Virus record (IMG/VR): IMGVR_UViG_3300017764_000024
Coordinates: 1 to 35,862 of that record
DNA length: 35,862 nucleotides
Reading direction: 5' to 3' (one strand)
Source of the DNA: a virus
The notes beneath the pieces are model-generated. The model worked only from the letters and a program-made list of their open reading frames with translations. It searched no databases and had not been told where the DNA came from. Shown piece after piece: positions 20,228-29,289 of this stretch (positions are counted from its first letter, which is position 1; each line of letters starts with the position of its first letter). A program made the translations under genes and the position numbers.

Positions 20228-20587
20228 ATGAATATGAGTTACGAGTGGGCGATTACGGCTATGAAAAAAGCACCCACGTTAGACGGATTGTCAAATGTAA
20301 TCACACACATTAATTTTAAATATACAGGAACAGACGCTGATTCAGGTCATGTAGCTATATTTAATGGCGCTTGTCCATTAGAAACCCCGGAGGAAGGTGC
20401 TGAGTTTATAGAACTAGCAGATCTTGCTGAAGCTAAAGTTATTGAATGGGCAAAAGCAGCGCATCCAACAAACCACATGAATCAAGTCATTGCAGAAGAA
20501 ATTAATAGCAGAATAACACCAACGAATGTAGAGGTGACTGGAGAAGAATTATCTTTTCTTGCGCCGCCCGCAGAAAGTGAAGAATAA
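20228..20587 (+). CDS. DUF7936-like phage protein, 119 aa
   Basis: It begins MNMSYEWAITAMKKAPTLDG, with FKYTGTDADSGHVAIFNGA and a helical HMNQVIAEEINSRI block. This resembles a marine phage family that starts MSYxWxIxxLK and contains TGTDxDGxxGxxxGA, sometimes labelled DUF7936. Family members probably start at the second ATG (20234). The function is unknown. It stands after a 56-bp AT-rich gap and may belong to the tail or assembly set. Confidence 0.6.
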   Translation: MNMSYEWAITAMKKAPTLDGLSNVITHINFKYTGTDADSGHVAIFNGACPLETPEEGAEFIELADLAEAKVIEWAKAAHPTNHMNQVIAEEINSRITPTNVEVTGEELSFLAPPAESEE

Positions 20588-20619
20588 ATAACTATTAACC
20601 ACAATTAAATTAAATTATT

Positions 20620-20868
20620 ATGTCAAAAATTAAAAAGAAAGAGCTACAAGCTCTTCAAGAAGTAGTAAATAGAATACAATCAATACAATCTCAGTTAGGT
20701 TTATACGAAATAGAAAAACACGCTTTGTTGCATGAAATGGTTACAGCTAGACAACAAGTTCAAGCGCAACAAGCCGATTTAGAAGAAAAATATGGTAAAG
20801 TTTCTATTGATGTAAAAACTGGTGAGTATAAAGAAATAGAGGAAGATGAAACTAATAAGGAAGATTAG
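20620..20868 (+). CDS. Coiled-coil protein, 82 aa
   Basis: The protein is nearly all coiled coil: residues 5-63 (KKKELQALQEVVNRIQSIQS and on) show a heptad-like Leu/Ile/Val spacing with Gln-rich faces. The acidic tail reads IDVKTGEYKEIEEDETNKED. The KYGKVSIDVKTGEY block at 58-71 is conserved in small phage proteins I recall. It may act as an assembly aid. It overlaps the next gene by 23 nt. Confidence 0.65.
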   Translation: MSKIKKKELQALQEVVNRIQSIQSQLGLYEIEKHALLHEMVTARQQVQAQQADLEEKYGKVSIDVKTGEYKEIEEDETNKED

Positions 20869-21064
20869 TATAGGCAGAGACTATAAAAATGAAGCTATGC
20901 ACTATGCTGTTGGGCAAGAAGTTTACGGTGGGCACTCTATACATCAAATAGTTGAAGAAGAAAAAAAGTATTCTGTATACATAGAAAAAAATAACGAGGT
21001 TTTACCTTGGAAAGATTTTAATAAAAATATGGCAATAGCCGTAGAATATAATTTAGAATATTAA
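20846..21064 (+). CDS. Conserved small phage protein, 72 aa
   Basis: It begins MKLIRKISIGRDYKNEAMHY and continues AVGQEVYGGHSIHQI, then VLPWKDFNKNMAIAVEYNLE. The blocks KISxGxDYKNEAMHYxVGQxVxGGHxIHxI and LPWKxFNxxMAxxxEYN are typical of a widespread marine phage family, function unknown. The start is fixed by the family N-terminus, which requires the 23-nt overlap. The stop overlaps the next ATG by 1 nt. Confidence 0.7.
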   Translation: MKLIRKISIGRDYKNEAMHYAVGQEVYGGHSIHQIVEEEKKYSVYIEKNNEVLPWKDFNKNMAIAVEYNLEY

Positions 21065-21660
21065 TGCGTAGTCCTTTTAACTTTATAGTAAAGCCAAAAG
21101 AAAAAAGGAGCACGTCTACTAAAAAAATAAAAGATAAAGAGCTTATATTAAACACAGAGCTACAAAATCATTTATATGTAAGTAGACACGGTATTGTTTT
21201 AGAAACTCCTGTGTTAGAAAAAACTAACGTTAAAAAAGGAGATGAAGTAATAATACATCATAATGTTTTTAGAAGGTTTTATGATGTTAAGGGTAATGAG
21301 AAAAACAGTAAAAGTTTTTTTGATGAAGAAGTTTTTTTTGCTAGCCCTGATCAAATATTTTTATACAAAAGAAACAAAGACTGGAAACCTGTAAAAGGTT
21401 ATTGTTTTGTAAAACCTATAAAAAATGATGATATTTTTTCTGATAGCAAAGAAAAACCTTTAGTTGGTATAATGAAATACCCCGATGAAGAGTTAATTAA
21501 AAACGGAATAAAGTCTGGTTTTAAAGTAGGTTTTAAACCTAGATCAGAATATGAGTTTATTGTTAACGGTGAAAAACTTTATAGGGTTAAATCTAATTTA
21601 ATAACAATAAAATATGAACATAAAGGAAACGAAGTCGAGTATAATCCAAGCTGGCTATAG
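21064..21660 (+). CDS. Conserved phage protein, possible tandem GroES-like double barrel, 198 aa
   Basis: It begins MRSPFNFIVKPKEKRSTSTK, a recognisable start of a family adjacent to phage packaging genes. Two halves show a similar strand order: GIVLETP-GDEVIIHHNVF-EEVFFASPDQIFLYKR (about 44-106), and GYCFVKPI-VGIMKYP-GFKVGFK-GEKLYRVKSNLITIKYE (about 112-187). The final DQIFLYK and NLITIKY strands sit where GroES has its last strand (SDILAIVE). A Cpn10-like tandem is inferred by eye. It could cap the phage GroEL or be a head-assembly factor. The 47-nt overlap with the next gene is unusually long. Confidence 0.6.
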   Translation: MRSPFNFIVKPKEKRSTSTKKIKDKELILNTELQNHLYVSRHGIVLETPVLEKTNVKKGDEVIIHHNVFRRFYDVKGNEKNSKSFFDEEVFFASPDQIFLYKRNKDWKPVKGYCFVKPIKNDDIFSDSKEKPLVGIMKYPDEELIKNGIKSGFKVGFKPRSEYEFIVNGEKLYRVKSNLITIKYEHKGNEVEYNPSWL

Positions 21661-21886
21661 AGCTGTTGAAGAATTAATAAAAGTAGCTAAAGAACCTATA
21701 GTTGAAACTGAAGATGATGTTTCTGCTGATAGATTAAAAAATGCTGCAGCAACAAAAAAGTTAGCTATATTTGATGCTTTTGAAATACTAAACAGGATTC
21801 AAGAAGAAAAATCTTTGCTAGAAAACAAACCTATAGAAAAGAAAACTGAAGCTTTTAAAGGTTTTGCAGAAAGAAGAAGCAAATAA
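21614..21886 (+). CDS. Candidate small terminase subunit, 90 aa
   Basis: It begins MNIKETKSSIIQAGYRAVEE, then LIKVAKEPI and DRLKNAAATKKLAIFDAFEI, ending FKGFAERRSK. The pattern AGYxAIxELIKVAxE...DxLKNAAATKKLAIFDAFEIL is a family found just before phage terminase genes, so a TerS-type DNA-recognition role is plausible. No classical helix-turn-helix is evident, but small terminases are helical oligomers. It overlaps the start of TerL by 1 nt. Identification rests on position and family, not on motifs. Confidence 0.55.
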   Translation: MNIKETKSSIIQAGYRAVEELIKVAKEPIVETEDDVSADRLKNAAATKKLAIFDAFEILNRIQEEKSLLENKPIEKKTEAFKGFAERRSK

Positions 21887-24099
21887 TGTACAAACAAAGT
21901 TTATATAGAATAATAAATCCTGTTAAGATAAACAAGTTAAAGAGATTTAATAAATCTAAAAGGTGGGAGTATGGCTACAATAAAGAAGAAGATCTAGTAA
22001 TTATAAGTAAGACAGGTCAAATAGGAGATGTGTATAGCATACAAAACTTAAACATAGCTTTACCACCTATGCCTAAAATAAACAAGCAAGACAACAAGTG
22101 GGTTAAAAAAGAATACCCTAAAGAGCTTAGCAGAATAAAAACTATATTTGATTGGAAGACTTACCCAGATGATTTTAAACAAAACTGGGAGCCGTATATA
22201 GATGAAGAATTTAAAAGACGTGACGAAGGGTATTGGTTCTACAATAAAGATGAGCCTACTTATGTTACTGGTACTCATTACATGTACTTGCAGTGGACCA
22301 AGATTGATGTTGGGGCCCCTGAATTTAGAGAAGCAAATAGATTATTCTTTATATTCTGGGAAGCTTGCAAGGCAGACAGCCGCTGTTATGGAATGTGCTA
22401 TCTTAAAAACAGACGATCCGGATTTTCTTTTATGGCGTCATCAGAAACAGTTAACTGGGCAACAATTTCATCTGATTCACGGTTTGGTATATTGTCCAAA
22501 TCTGGGGCCGATGCTAAGAAAATGTTTACCGATAAAGTTGTACCAATATCAGTCAACTACCCTTTTTTCTTTAAACCAATACAAGACGGTATGGATCGTC
22601 CCAAAACCGAACTTGCATATAGAGTACCCGCATCAAAGCTCACGCGTAAATCTATACAGTCAGGGCAGACGAGGGAAGAGCTTGAAGGACTTGATACAAC
22701 AATCGACTGGAAGAACACGGGCGATAACTCCTACGACGGTGAGAAACTTAAACTCCTTGTACATGACGAATCGGGTAAATGGGAACGGCCGGACAACATC
22801 CTCAACAACTGGCGGGTCACGAAGACAACGTTGAGACTAGGTAGTAGAATTATAGGTAAGTGTATGATGGGATCTACGAGCAATGCTCTAGACAAAGGTG
22901 GTGATAATTTTAAAAAGCTTTATTATGATTCAGACGTCACTAAAAGAAACCGCAATGGACAGACTCGCTCAGGACTATATAGTTTGTTTATACCTATGGA
23001 ATGGAACTACGAAGGATTCATTGATTCTTATGGAGTACCTGTATTCGACACTCCAAAAAAAGAAGTTAAAGGTCCTTATGGGGAAAGCATAGATATAGGT
23101 GTTATAGAGCACTGGGATAATGAAGTAGACGGTTTAAGAGGTGATCAAGACGCTTTAAACGAATATTACAGACAGTTTCCGCGTACAGAAGAACACGCGT
23201 TTAGAGATGAAACTAAAAACAGTATATTTAATTTAACAAAAATATACGAGCAAATAGATTACAACGAAGCTGTTGCAGATGGATTGATATCAAAAGGTAA
23301 TTTTCAATGGAAAAACGGTGTTAAAGACACTGAAGTTGTTTTTATGCCAAATGATCAAGGTAGATTTTTAATATCGTGGGTACCAGATTTATCTATACAA
23401 AACAATGTTATACTTAAAAATGGCATGAAAAAACCTGGTAACGAGCATATTGGAGCTTTTGGTTGTGATAGTTACGATATATCAGGCACAACCGACGGTA
23501 GAGGATCAAAAGGCGCTTTGCACGGACTAACAAGGTTTAGCATGGAAAACGCACCTGCTAACTCATTTTTTTTAGAATATATAGCTAGACCTCAAACTTC
23601 TGAAATATTTTTTGAAGATGTACTTATGGCTTGTATATTTTACGGCATGCCTATACTAGCAGAAAATAACAAACCTAGACTTTTGTATTATTTTAAAAGA
23701 AGAGGTTACAGAGGTTTTAGTATGAATAGACCTGATAAAACCTGGAATAAACTATCGGTTGCAGAAAAAGAAATTGGTGGTATACCTAACACAAGCGAAG
23801 ACATCAAACAGTCTCACGCGGCCGCTATAGAAATGTATATAGAGAACCACGTAGGTCATATTAAAGAAGGTACTTACGGTAATATATATTTCAATAAAAC
23901 ATTAAACGATTGGGCTAGATTTGATATAAATAAAAGAACAAAGTTTGACGCTGCAATTAGCTCGGGATTAGCTATAATGGCATGTAACAAACATATGTAT
24001 AGTCCAAAAAGTAGTTATAATAAAGACAAAGTAAATTTAAGTATCGCGAGATACCAGAACAAAGGAACAAGATCAAAACTAATAAATAATTATGGCTGA
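21886..24099 (+). CDS. terL: Terminase large subunit, 737 aa
   Basis: This is the ATPase/nuclease that packages DNA into the procapsid. A Walker A-like segment KNRRSGFS is at 174-181, Walker B LLVHDE at 290-295, and a coupling motif GSTSN at 329-333. The nuclease domain begins at about 523 with GCDSYDIS, whose Asp residues are metal ligands of the RNase H-like fold. The length is at the long end for TerL. Residues about 236-318 come from a DNA patch that is clearly GC-richer (47-52% in three counted 60-base lines from 22621 to 22800) and uses CGT, CGG, CTC and ACG codons unlike the rest of the gene. The portal gene overlaps it by 8 nt. Confidence 0.9.
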   Translation: MYKQSLYRIINPVKINKLKRFNKSKRWEYGYNKEEDLVIISKTGQIGDVYSIQNLNIALPPMPKINKQDNKWVKKEYPKELSRIKTIFDWKTYPDDFKQNWEPYIDEEFKRRDEGYWFYNKDEPTYVTGTHYMYLQWTKIDVGAPEFREANRLFFIFWEACKADSRCYGMCYLKNRRSGFSFMASSETVNWATISSDSRFGILSKSGADAKKMFTDKVVPISVNYPFFFKPIQDGMDRPKTELAYRVPASKLTRKSIQSGQTREELEGLDTTIDWKNTGDNSYDGEKLKLLVHDESGKWERPDNILNNWRVTKTTLRLGSRIIGKCMMGSTSNALDKGGDNFKKLYYDSDVTKRNRNGQTRSGLYSLFIPMEWNYEGFIDSYGVPVFDTPKKEVKGPYGESIDIGVIEHWDNEVDGLRGDQDALNEYYRQFPRTEEHAFRDETKNSIFNLTKIYEQIDYNEAVADGLISKGNFQWKNGVKDTEVVFMPNDQGRFLISWVPDLSIQNNVILKNGMKKPGNEHIGAFGCDSYDISGTTDGRGSKGALHGLTRFSMENAPANSFFLEYIARPQTSEIFFEDVLMACIFYGMPILAENNKPRLLYYFKRRGYRGFSMNRPDKTWNKLSVAEKEIGGIPNTSEDIKQSHAAAIEMYIENHVGHIKEGTYGNIYFNKTLNDWARFDINKRTKFDAAISSGLAIMACNKHMYSPKSSYNKDKVNLSIARYQNKGTRSKLINNYG

Positions 24100-26518
24100 G
24101 TCAGTTGTAAAAAGTTATTTTCCTAGTCAAATAGCTAGCGATTTAGAAAAAGTAACCGAAGAATACGGTTTAAAAGTTGCTAAAGCTATAGAACATGAGT
24201 GGTTTAAAAGAGACTCCGGTACTAATAGGTTTTATAACAATCAAAATACATTTCACAGAAGAAGATTGTACGCGCGAGGCGAACAGTCTATACAAAAATA
24301 TAAAGATGAGTTATCTATAAACGGTGACTTATCTTATCTAAATCTAGACTGGAAACCAGTTCCAATTATATCGAAGTTTGTAGATATAGTTGTTAATGGT
24401 ATTTCAGAAAGAACTTTTGACATAAAAGCTTTCTCACAAGATCCTTACGGTGTTCAAAAAAGAACAGACTACATGGAATCTTTAATTAGAGACATGCAAA
24501 CAAAAGAATTAAATAGCTTCGCTCAAGAAGCTTTTGGTATAAGTTTGTTTGAAACAGATCAAAACAGTTTACCAGAAAACAAAGAAGAGTTAGAGCTTCA
24601 CATGCAGTTAGACTATAAAGAAGCTATAGAGATAGCTCAGGAGCAAGCTATAAATACAATACTAGAAGGAAACAGATATGAGTTGCTTAGAAAAAGACTA
24701 AATTACGACTTAACTGTTTTAGGTATTGGTTGTGCTAAAACATCATTTAATAAATCAGAAGGTATAAAAGTAGAGTATGTAGATCCTGCTGATATTATAT
24801 TTTCTTATACAGAGTCACCTTACTTTGAAGATATATATTATGTGGGTGAAATAAAGACTGTACCTATTAATGAACTTAAGAAACAGTTTCCAGAATTAAC
24901 AAACGAAGATTTAGAAGAAATAACTAAGCAAGGCGTACAAAATACAGACTTCTATCACAGAACTATAAACGAAACAAACAACATAGATAAAAACTCTGTG
25001 CAGTTATTGTATTTTAATTATAAAACCTACGCTAACGAAGTTTACAAAGTAAAACAGACAGCAACAGGTGCTTCTAAAATATTAATAAAAGATGATACTT
25101 TTAATCCACCTGCAGAAGTTTTAGATCGTAACTTTGAAAAAATATCAAGATCTATAGAAGTTCTTTATGAAGGTGTTTTAGTTTTAGGTACAAATAAAAT
25201 GCTAAAATGGGAGTTAGCTAAGAATATGATGAGACCTAAAAGCGACCACACTAAAGTCAAAATGAACTACAGTATAGTTGCTCCTAGAATGTACAAAGGT
25301 CGTATAGAGAGTTTAGTTAGTAGAATTATAGGTTTTGCTGACATGATTCAAATAACTCATTTAAAACTACAGCAAGTTTTATCTCGCATGGTGCCTGATG
25401 GTATATATTTAGATGCTGATGGTTTAGCTGAAATAGACTTAGGTAATGGAACTAACTACAACCCACAAGAGGCGTTAAATATGTTCTTTCAAACTGGTTC
25501 TGTTATAGGTAGATCATTTACGTCTGAAGGTGATATGAATCCAGGTAAAATACCTGTTCAAGAAATACAATCAGGTTCTGGTAACAATAAAATATCATCT
25601 TTAATAACAACGTATAACTATTACATGCAGATGATACGTGATGTGACGGGATTAAATGAAGCTAGAGATGGTAGTATGCCTGACAAAAATGCTTTAGTTG
25701 GCGTACAAAAACTAGCAGCCGCTAATAGTAATACGGCTACAAGGCATATACTGCAAAGTGGTTTATTTTTAACAGCTGAAATAGCAGAAGCTTTGTCACT
25801 AAGAATATCTGACGTTTTAGAGTATAGTCCAACAAGAGAAGCTTTTATACAAGCTATAGGAGTTCACAACGTGGCTACGTTAGATGATATATCTGACATG
25901 CACTTACATGACTTTGGTATATTTATAGATTTAGCTCCAGATGATGAGCAGCAAGCTATATTAGAAAATAATATTCAAATGGCACTTAGCCAAGGTACTA
26001 TAGATTTAGAAGATGCTATTGACGTTAGAGAAATTAAAAACGTTAAGCTTGCTAATCAATTGCTTAAAATAAAAAGAAAAAAGAAGCAAGAAAAAGATAT
26101 GCAGATACAGCAAGCTAATATGCAAGCTCAAGCTGATGCAAACGTGCAAGCTCAACAAGCTGCTGCTCAACTAGAAGTTCAAAAACAACAAGCTTTAGTT
26201 GGCGCGCAGGTTCAACTAGAACAAGCTAAATCAAATTTTGAATCACAAAGGCTTTCTGAAGAAGCTAAATTAAAGAAAGATTTGATGGCTTATGAATTTC
26301 AAATTAATATGGCTTTGAAAAGCAAAGAAGCTGAAGTTCATAAAACAAAAGAGTCTTATAAAGAAAACAGAAAAGACGATAGAACTAAAATACAAGCTTC
26401 ACAACAAAGCCAACTTATAGAGCAAAGACAAAGAAACACCGGGCCAAAAAACTTTGAATCATCTGGCAACGATATACTAAGTGGTGATTTTGATTTAGGT
26501 TCGTTTGAACCCAGGTGA
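24092..26518 (+). CDS. Portal protein, 808 aa
   Basis: It forms the DNA entry ring of the head. It directly follows TerL, and the VPIISKFVDIVVNGISERTF block (about 89-108) and a long core with RIIGFADMIQITHLKLQQVL are as in large portals of podovirus-like phages. A C-terminal region of about 200 residues is Gln/Lys-rich coiled coil (QQANMQAQADANVQAQQAAA), probably the barrel or crown. The size of about 800 aa fits crAss-like and related portals more than small siphovirus ones. It starts within the last codons of TerL. Confidence 0.85.
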   Translation: MAESVVKSYFPSQIASDLEKVTEEYGLKVAKAIEHEWFKRDSGTNRFYNNQNTFHRRRLYARGEQSIQKYKDELSINGDLSYLNLDWKPVPIISKFVDIVVNGISERTFDIKAFSQDPYGVQKRTDYMESLIRDMQTKELNSFAQEAFGISLFETDQNSLPENKEELELHMQLDYKEAIEIAQEQAINTILEGNRYELLRKRLNYDLTVLGIGCAKTSFNKSEGIKVEYVDPADIIFSYTESPYFEDIYYVGEIKTVPINELKKQFPELTNEDLEEITKQGVQNTDFYHRTINETNNIDKNSVQLLYFNYKTYANEVYKVKQTATGASKILIKDDTFNPPAEVLDRNFEKISRSIEVLYEGVLVLGTNKMLKWELAKNMMRPKSDHTKVKMNYSIVAPRMYKGRIESLVSRIIGFADMIQITHLKLQQVLSRMVPDGIYLDADGLAEIDLGNGTNYNPQEALNMFFQTGSVIGRSFTSEGDMNPGKIPVQEIQSGSGNNKISSLITTYNYYMQMIRDVTGLNEARDGSMPDKNALVGVQKLAAANSNTATRHILQSGLFLTAEIAEALSLRISDVLEYSPTREAFIQAIGVHNVATLDDISDMHLHDFGIFIDLAPDDEQQAILENNIQMALSQGTIDLEDAIDVREIKNVKLANQLLKIKRKKKQEKDMQIQQANMQAQADANVQAQQAAAQLEVQKQQALVGAQVQLEQAKSNFESQRLSEEAKLKKDLMAYEFQINMALKSKEAEVHKTKESYKENRKDDRTKIQASQQSQLIEQRQRNTGPKNFESSGNDILSGDFDLGSFEPR

Positions 26519-26552
26519 TAATAGTAAATGTATAATTATATAATATTTTATC

Positions 26553-27740
26553 ATGGAAAACCAAGAAAATGAGTCTGTAATTGAAGAGGTTGTAGACAAA
26601 ACTACTGAGCAGACTTTAGAAAACGAAGTAGAAAAACCTCAAGAAGAAGTTGAAACTAAAGATCAAGAAAGTGTATCTAGCGTAGACGAAGATGGTACTA
26701 TTAAAATTGATCTAAGAAAATTAAACCAAGATCAACCTGAAAAAGCAGAAGTTGAAAGTGAACAAACTGAACCAGAGAAGGTTGAAGCTGAGCAAGCTGA
26801 TACAGCTGAAGATCAGGTTTTAGAAGAAGTCACTGAAGAAGAAGTTCAAGAACAAGTTGAAGAGCTTCAAGAAGAGGTAGAAGAGGTTATAGCCGAAGCA
26901 CAAGAAACAGGTGAACCTCTACCTGAAAATATACAAAAAGTAGTTGATTTCATGAATGAAACAGGTGGTAGCTTAGAAGATTATGTAAAGCTAAACACTG
27001 ATTATTCTAGTCTAAATGACAAACAATTACTTAGAGAGTATTATGAAAATACTAAACCACACTTAGATAAAGAAGATATAGATATATTAATGGAAGACTT
27101 TTCTTACGATGAAGAGTTAGATGACGAAAAATCTGTAAGAAAATCTAAAATAGCTTTTAAAGAAGAAGTAGCTAAAGCTAAAAATCATCTAGAATCTTTA
27201 AAGTCTGAGTATTACGAAGAAATTAAAGCTGGATCAAAATTGACACCTGATCAGCAAAAAGCAGTTGATTTTTTCAACCGCTATAATAAAGAATCTGAAG
27301 AAGAGAATAAAGTTGCTAAAAATAAATCAAATGTTTTTTTACAAAAAACTAATAAAGTTTTTTCTGACAATTTCAAAGGTTTTGAATATTCTGTTGGCGA
27401 TAAAAAATATAGATTTAATGTTAAAAATGCTAGTGAAGTTAAGCAAACACAAAGTGATATAAACAATTTTGTTAAAAAGTTTTTAGCGGAAGACAGCACG
27501 ATGGGTGATGCAAAAGGTTATCACAAGGCACTTTTTACAGCAATGAACGCGGATTCAATAGCTAATCATTTCTACGAGCAAGGCAAAGCTGATGCTATTA
27601 AAAATAGTGTAGCTAAGTCTAAAAACGTCGACATGGACCCTAGAGGTGTTCATGAACCTGTTACGGAAGCTGGTGGACTTAGAGTTAGAGCAATAAGCGG
27701 TGACGATTCTTCACGATTAAAAGTCAAAATAACAAAATAG
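26553..27740 (+). CDS. Acidic scaffold protein candidate, 395 aa
   Basis: The first 130 residues are extremely Glu/Asp/Gln-rich (NEVEKPQEEVETKDQESVSS) and probably disordered. The middle is helical and charged. The C-terminal end is basic (RVRAISGDDSSRLKVKITK). This acidic front and basic tail, placed directly upstream of the major capsid gene, is the usual profile of a tailed-phage scaffolding protein, whose basic tail contacts the coat. No protease motif is visible. The assignment is from position and composition only. Confidence 0.65.
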   Translation: MENQENESVIEEVVDKTTEQTLENEVEKPQEEVETKDQESVSSVDEDGTIKIDLRKLNQDQPEKAEVESEQTEPEKVEAEQADTAEDQVLEEVTEEEVQEQVEELQEEVEEVIAEAQETGEPLPENIQKVVDFMNETGGSLEDYVKLNTDYSSLNDKQLLREYYENTKPHLDKEDIDILMEDFSYDEELDDEKSVRKSKIAFKEEVAKAKNHLESLKSEYYEEIKAGSKLTPDQQKAVDFFNRYNKESEEENKVAKNKSNVFLQKTNKVFSDNFKGFEYSVGDKKYRFNVKNASEVKQTQSDINNFVKKFLAEDSTMGDAKGYHKALFTAMNADSIANHFYEQGKADAIKNSVAKSKNVDMDPRGVHEPVTEAGGLRVRAISGDDSSRLKVKITK

Positions 27741-27763
27741 AATAACTTTAAAAAACTAAAAAT

Positions 27764-29209
27764 ATGAGTTTTGCAACTGGCGGCGCGTTTCCAGCTGGAT
27801 TAACGCCCGCACCATCAAAAACTGTCTTCGATAAAAACTACCTAGCAATCGGTACTTCCGGAGACTTTGATTTTACAAAACAGTTCTTACCAGAAGTATA
27901 TGAAAAAGAAGTTGAAAGATATGGAAACAGATCTATCTCTTCATTTCTACGTATGGTAGGTGCTGAAATGCCAATGGCTTCTGACGAAGTCGTATGGTCT
28001 GAACAAGGTAGACTACACGTCGCTTATGATTCAGTAAAAGTTAAAACAAATAACGACGCTACAGATCACACTTTAGTTGTGCTTGACAGTGGAGGATCTG
28101 CTCAAGGTCACGCTATCAGAGCTAACCAAACTATCATCGTATCTAAAGGTTTTGTAACTGTAAAAGCTTTCGTTACTTCTGTTGACGCTGCAACTGGAGA
28201 GCTAGAGGCATACCCTCTAACTCAAGCTGACTGGCCTGCTTCATTCGTAGCTGGTACTAACCCAACCGACCTTAAAGTATTTGTTTATGGTTCTGAGTTT
28301 GGTAAAGGTGCTGCAGGAATGCAAAAGTCTATCGACGCTGGATTCCAAAAGTTTACTAACAGCCCAATTATCATTAAAGATAAATACTCAATCAATGGTT
28401 CTGACACTGCTCAGATCGGTTGGATCGAAGTAACTACTGAGCTTGGAACTTCTGGATATCTATGGTATCTAAAGTCAGAGCATGAAACTAGATTAAGATT
28501 TGAAGATTACCTAGAGATGTCTATGGTTGAAGCTGAGAAAGCAACTGAAACAATCACAGACGCTAACTCTCAAACTGTAAAAGGTACTGAAGGTCTTTTT
28601 GCTGCCATCGAAAGCAGAGGTCTTGTTTTCAATGATCATGACTTTAACAACGGTACTGGTTTAACTGGTCTTGGTGAGTTTGATTCAATCTTACAAGAGC
28701 TTGATAAGCAGGGTGCTATTGAAGAAAACATGCTTTTCTTAGATAGAGGTACATCTTTAGCTATCGACAACATGCTAGCAAGAGCTAATTCTTACGGAAC
28801 TGGCGGTACATCTTATGGTGTATTTGACAACTCTGAGGATATGGCACTTAATCTAGGATTTAGCGGTTTCCGCAGAGGTTCTTATGACTTCTACAAAACT
28901 GACTGGAAATATTTGAATGATGCTGCTACTCGTGGTTTAACTGATGATATCGACGGTGTACTTGTGCCTGCTGGTGTTTCTACAGTTTACGACCAAACGC
29001 TTGGCAAAAACATTCAAAGACCATTCTTGCACGTACGCTACAGAGCTTCTGAAGCTGACGATAGAAGAATGAAGTCTTGGATCACTGGTTCTGTTGGTGG
29101 TAACTACACTTCTGACATTGATGAGATGAACGTACACTTCTTGTCTGAAAGATGTCTATGTGTTCAAGGTGCTAACAACTTTGTATTGTTGAAAGACACT
29201 GCAAGCTAA
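27764..29209 (+). CDS. Major capsid protein, 481 aa
   Basis: It follows the scaffold candidate and ends at a strong terminator, as expected for the abundant shell protein. The sequence begins MSFATGGAFPAGLTPAPSKT, contains VERYGNRSISSFLRMVGAEM, and has long beta-rich stretches consistent with an HK97-type coat. Codon use differs from its neighbours, with many C-ending codons (TAC, AAC, ATC, TTC, GAC), as is common for very highly expressed genes. A candidate substrate of the phage chaperonin. Confidence 0.85.
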   Translation: MSFATGGAFPAGLTPAPSKTVFDKNYLAIGTSGDFDFTKQFLPEVYEKEVERYGNRSISSFLRMVGAEMPMASDEVVWSEQGRLHVAYDSVKVKTNNDATDHTLVVLDSGGSAQGHAIRANQTIIVSKGFVTVKAFVTSVDAATGELEAYPLTQADWPASFVAGTNPTDLKVFVYGSEFGKGAAGMQKSIDAGFQKFTNSPIIIKDKYSINGSDTAQIGWIEVTTELGTSGYLWYLKSEHETRLRFEDYLEMSMVEAEKATETITDANSQTVKGTEGLFAAIESRGLVFNDHDFNNGTGLTGLGEFDSILQELDKQGAIEENMLFLDRGTSLAIDNMLARANSYGTGGTSYGVFDNSEDMALNLGFSGFRRGSYDFYKTDWKYLNDAATRGLTDDIDGVLVPAGVSTVYDQTLGKNIQRPFLHVRYRASEADDRRMKSWITGSVGGNYTSDIDEMNVHFLSERCLCVQGANNFVLLKDTAS

Positions 29210-29222
29210 AAAGCAGAATAAA

Positions 29223-29268
29223 GTAAGATTACCCTCGATATAATTCGGGGGTAAATCTTACATTTTTA
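29223..29268 (+). terminator. Strong rho-independent terminator after the capsid gene
   Basis: GTAAGATTACCC at 29223-29234 pairs with GGGTAAATCTTAC (ending 29261) with one bulged base. The inner CCTCGA/TCGGGG pairing continues the stem. ATTTTTAAT follows. Its position separates the capsid from the connector genes and probably limits read-through, keeping capsid mRNA in excess. Confidence 0.85.
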
Positions 29269-29289
29269 ATAATTTTATTATATCATATC

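Noticed and set aside
22202-22834. 210-codon plus-strand frame within terL
   Set aside because: It overlaps the GC-rich patch in another frame. TerL's motifs are in the main frame.
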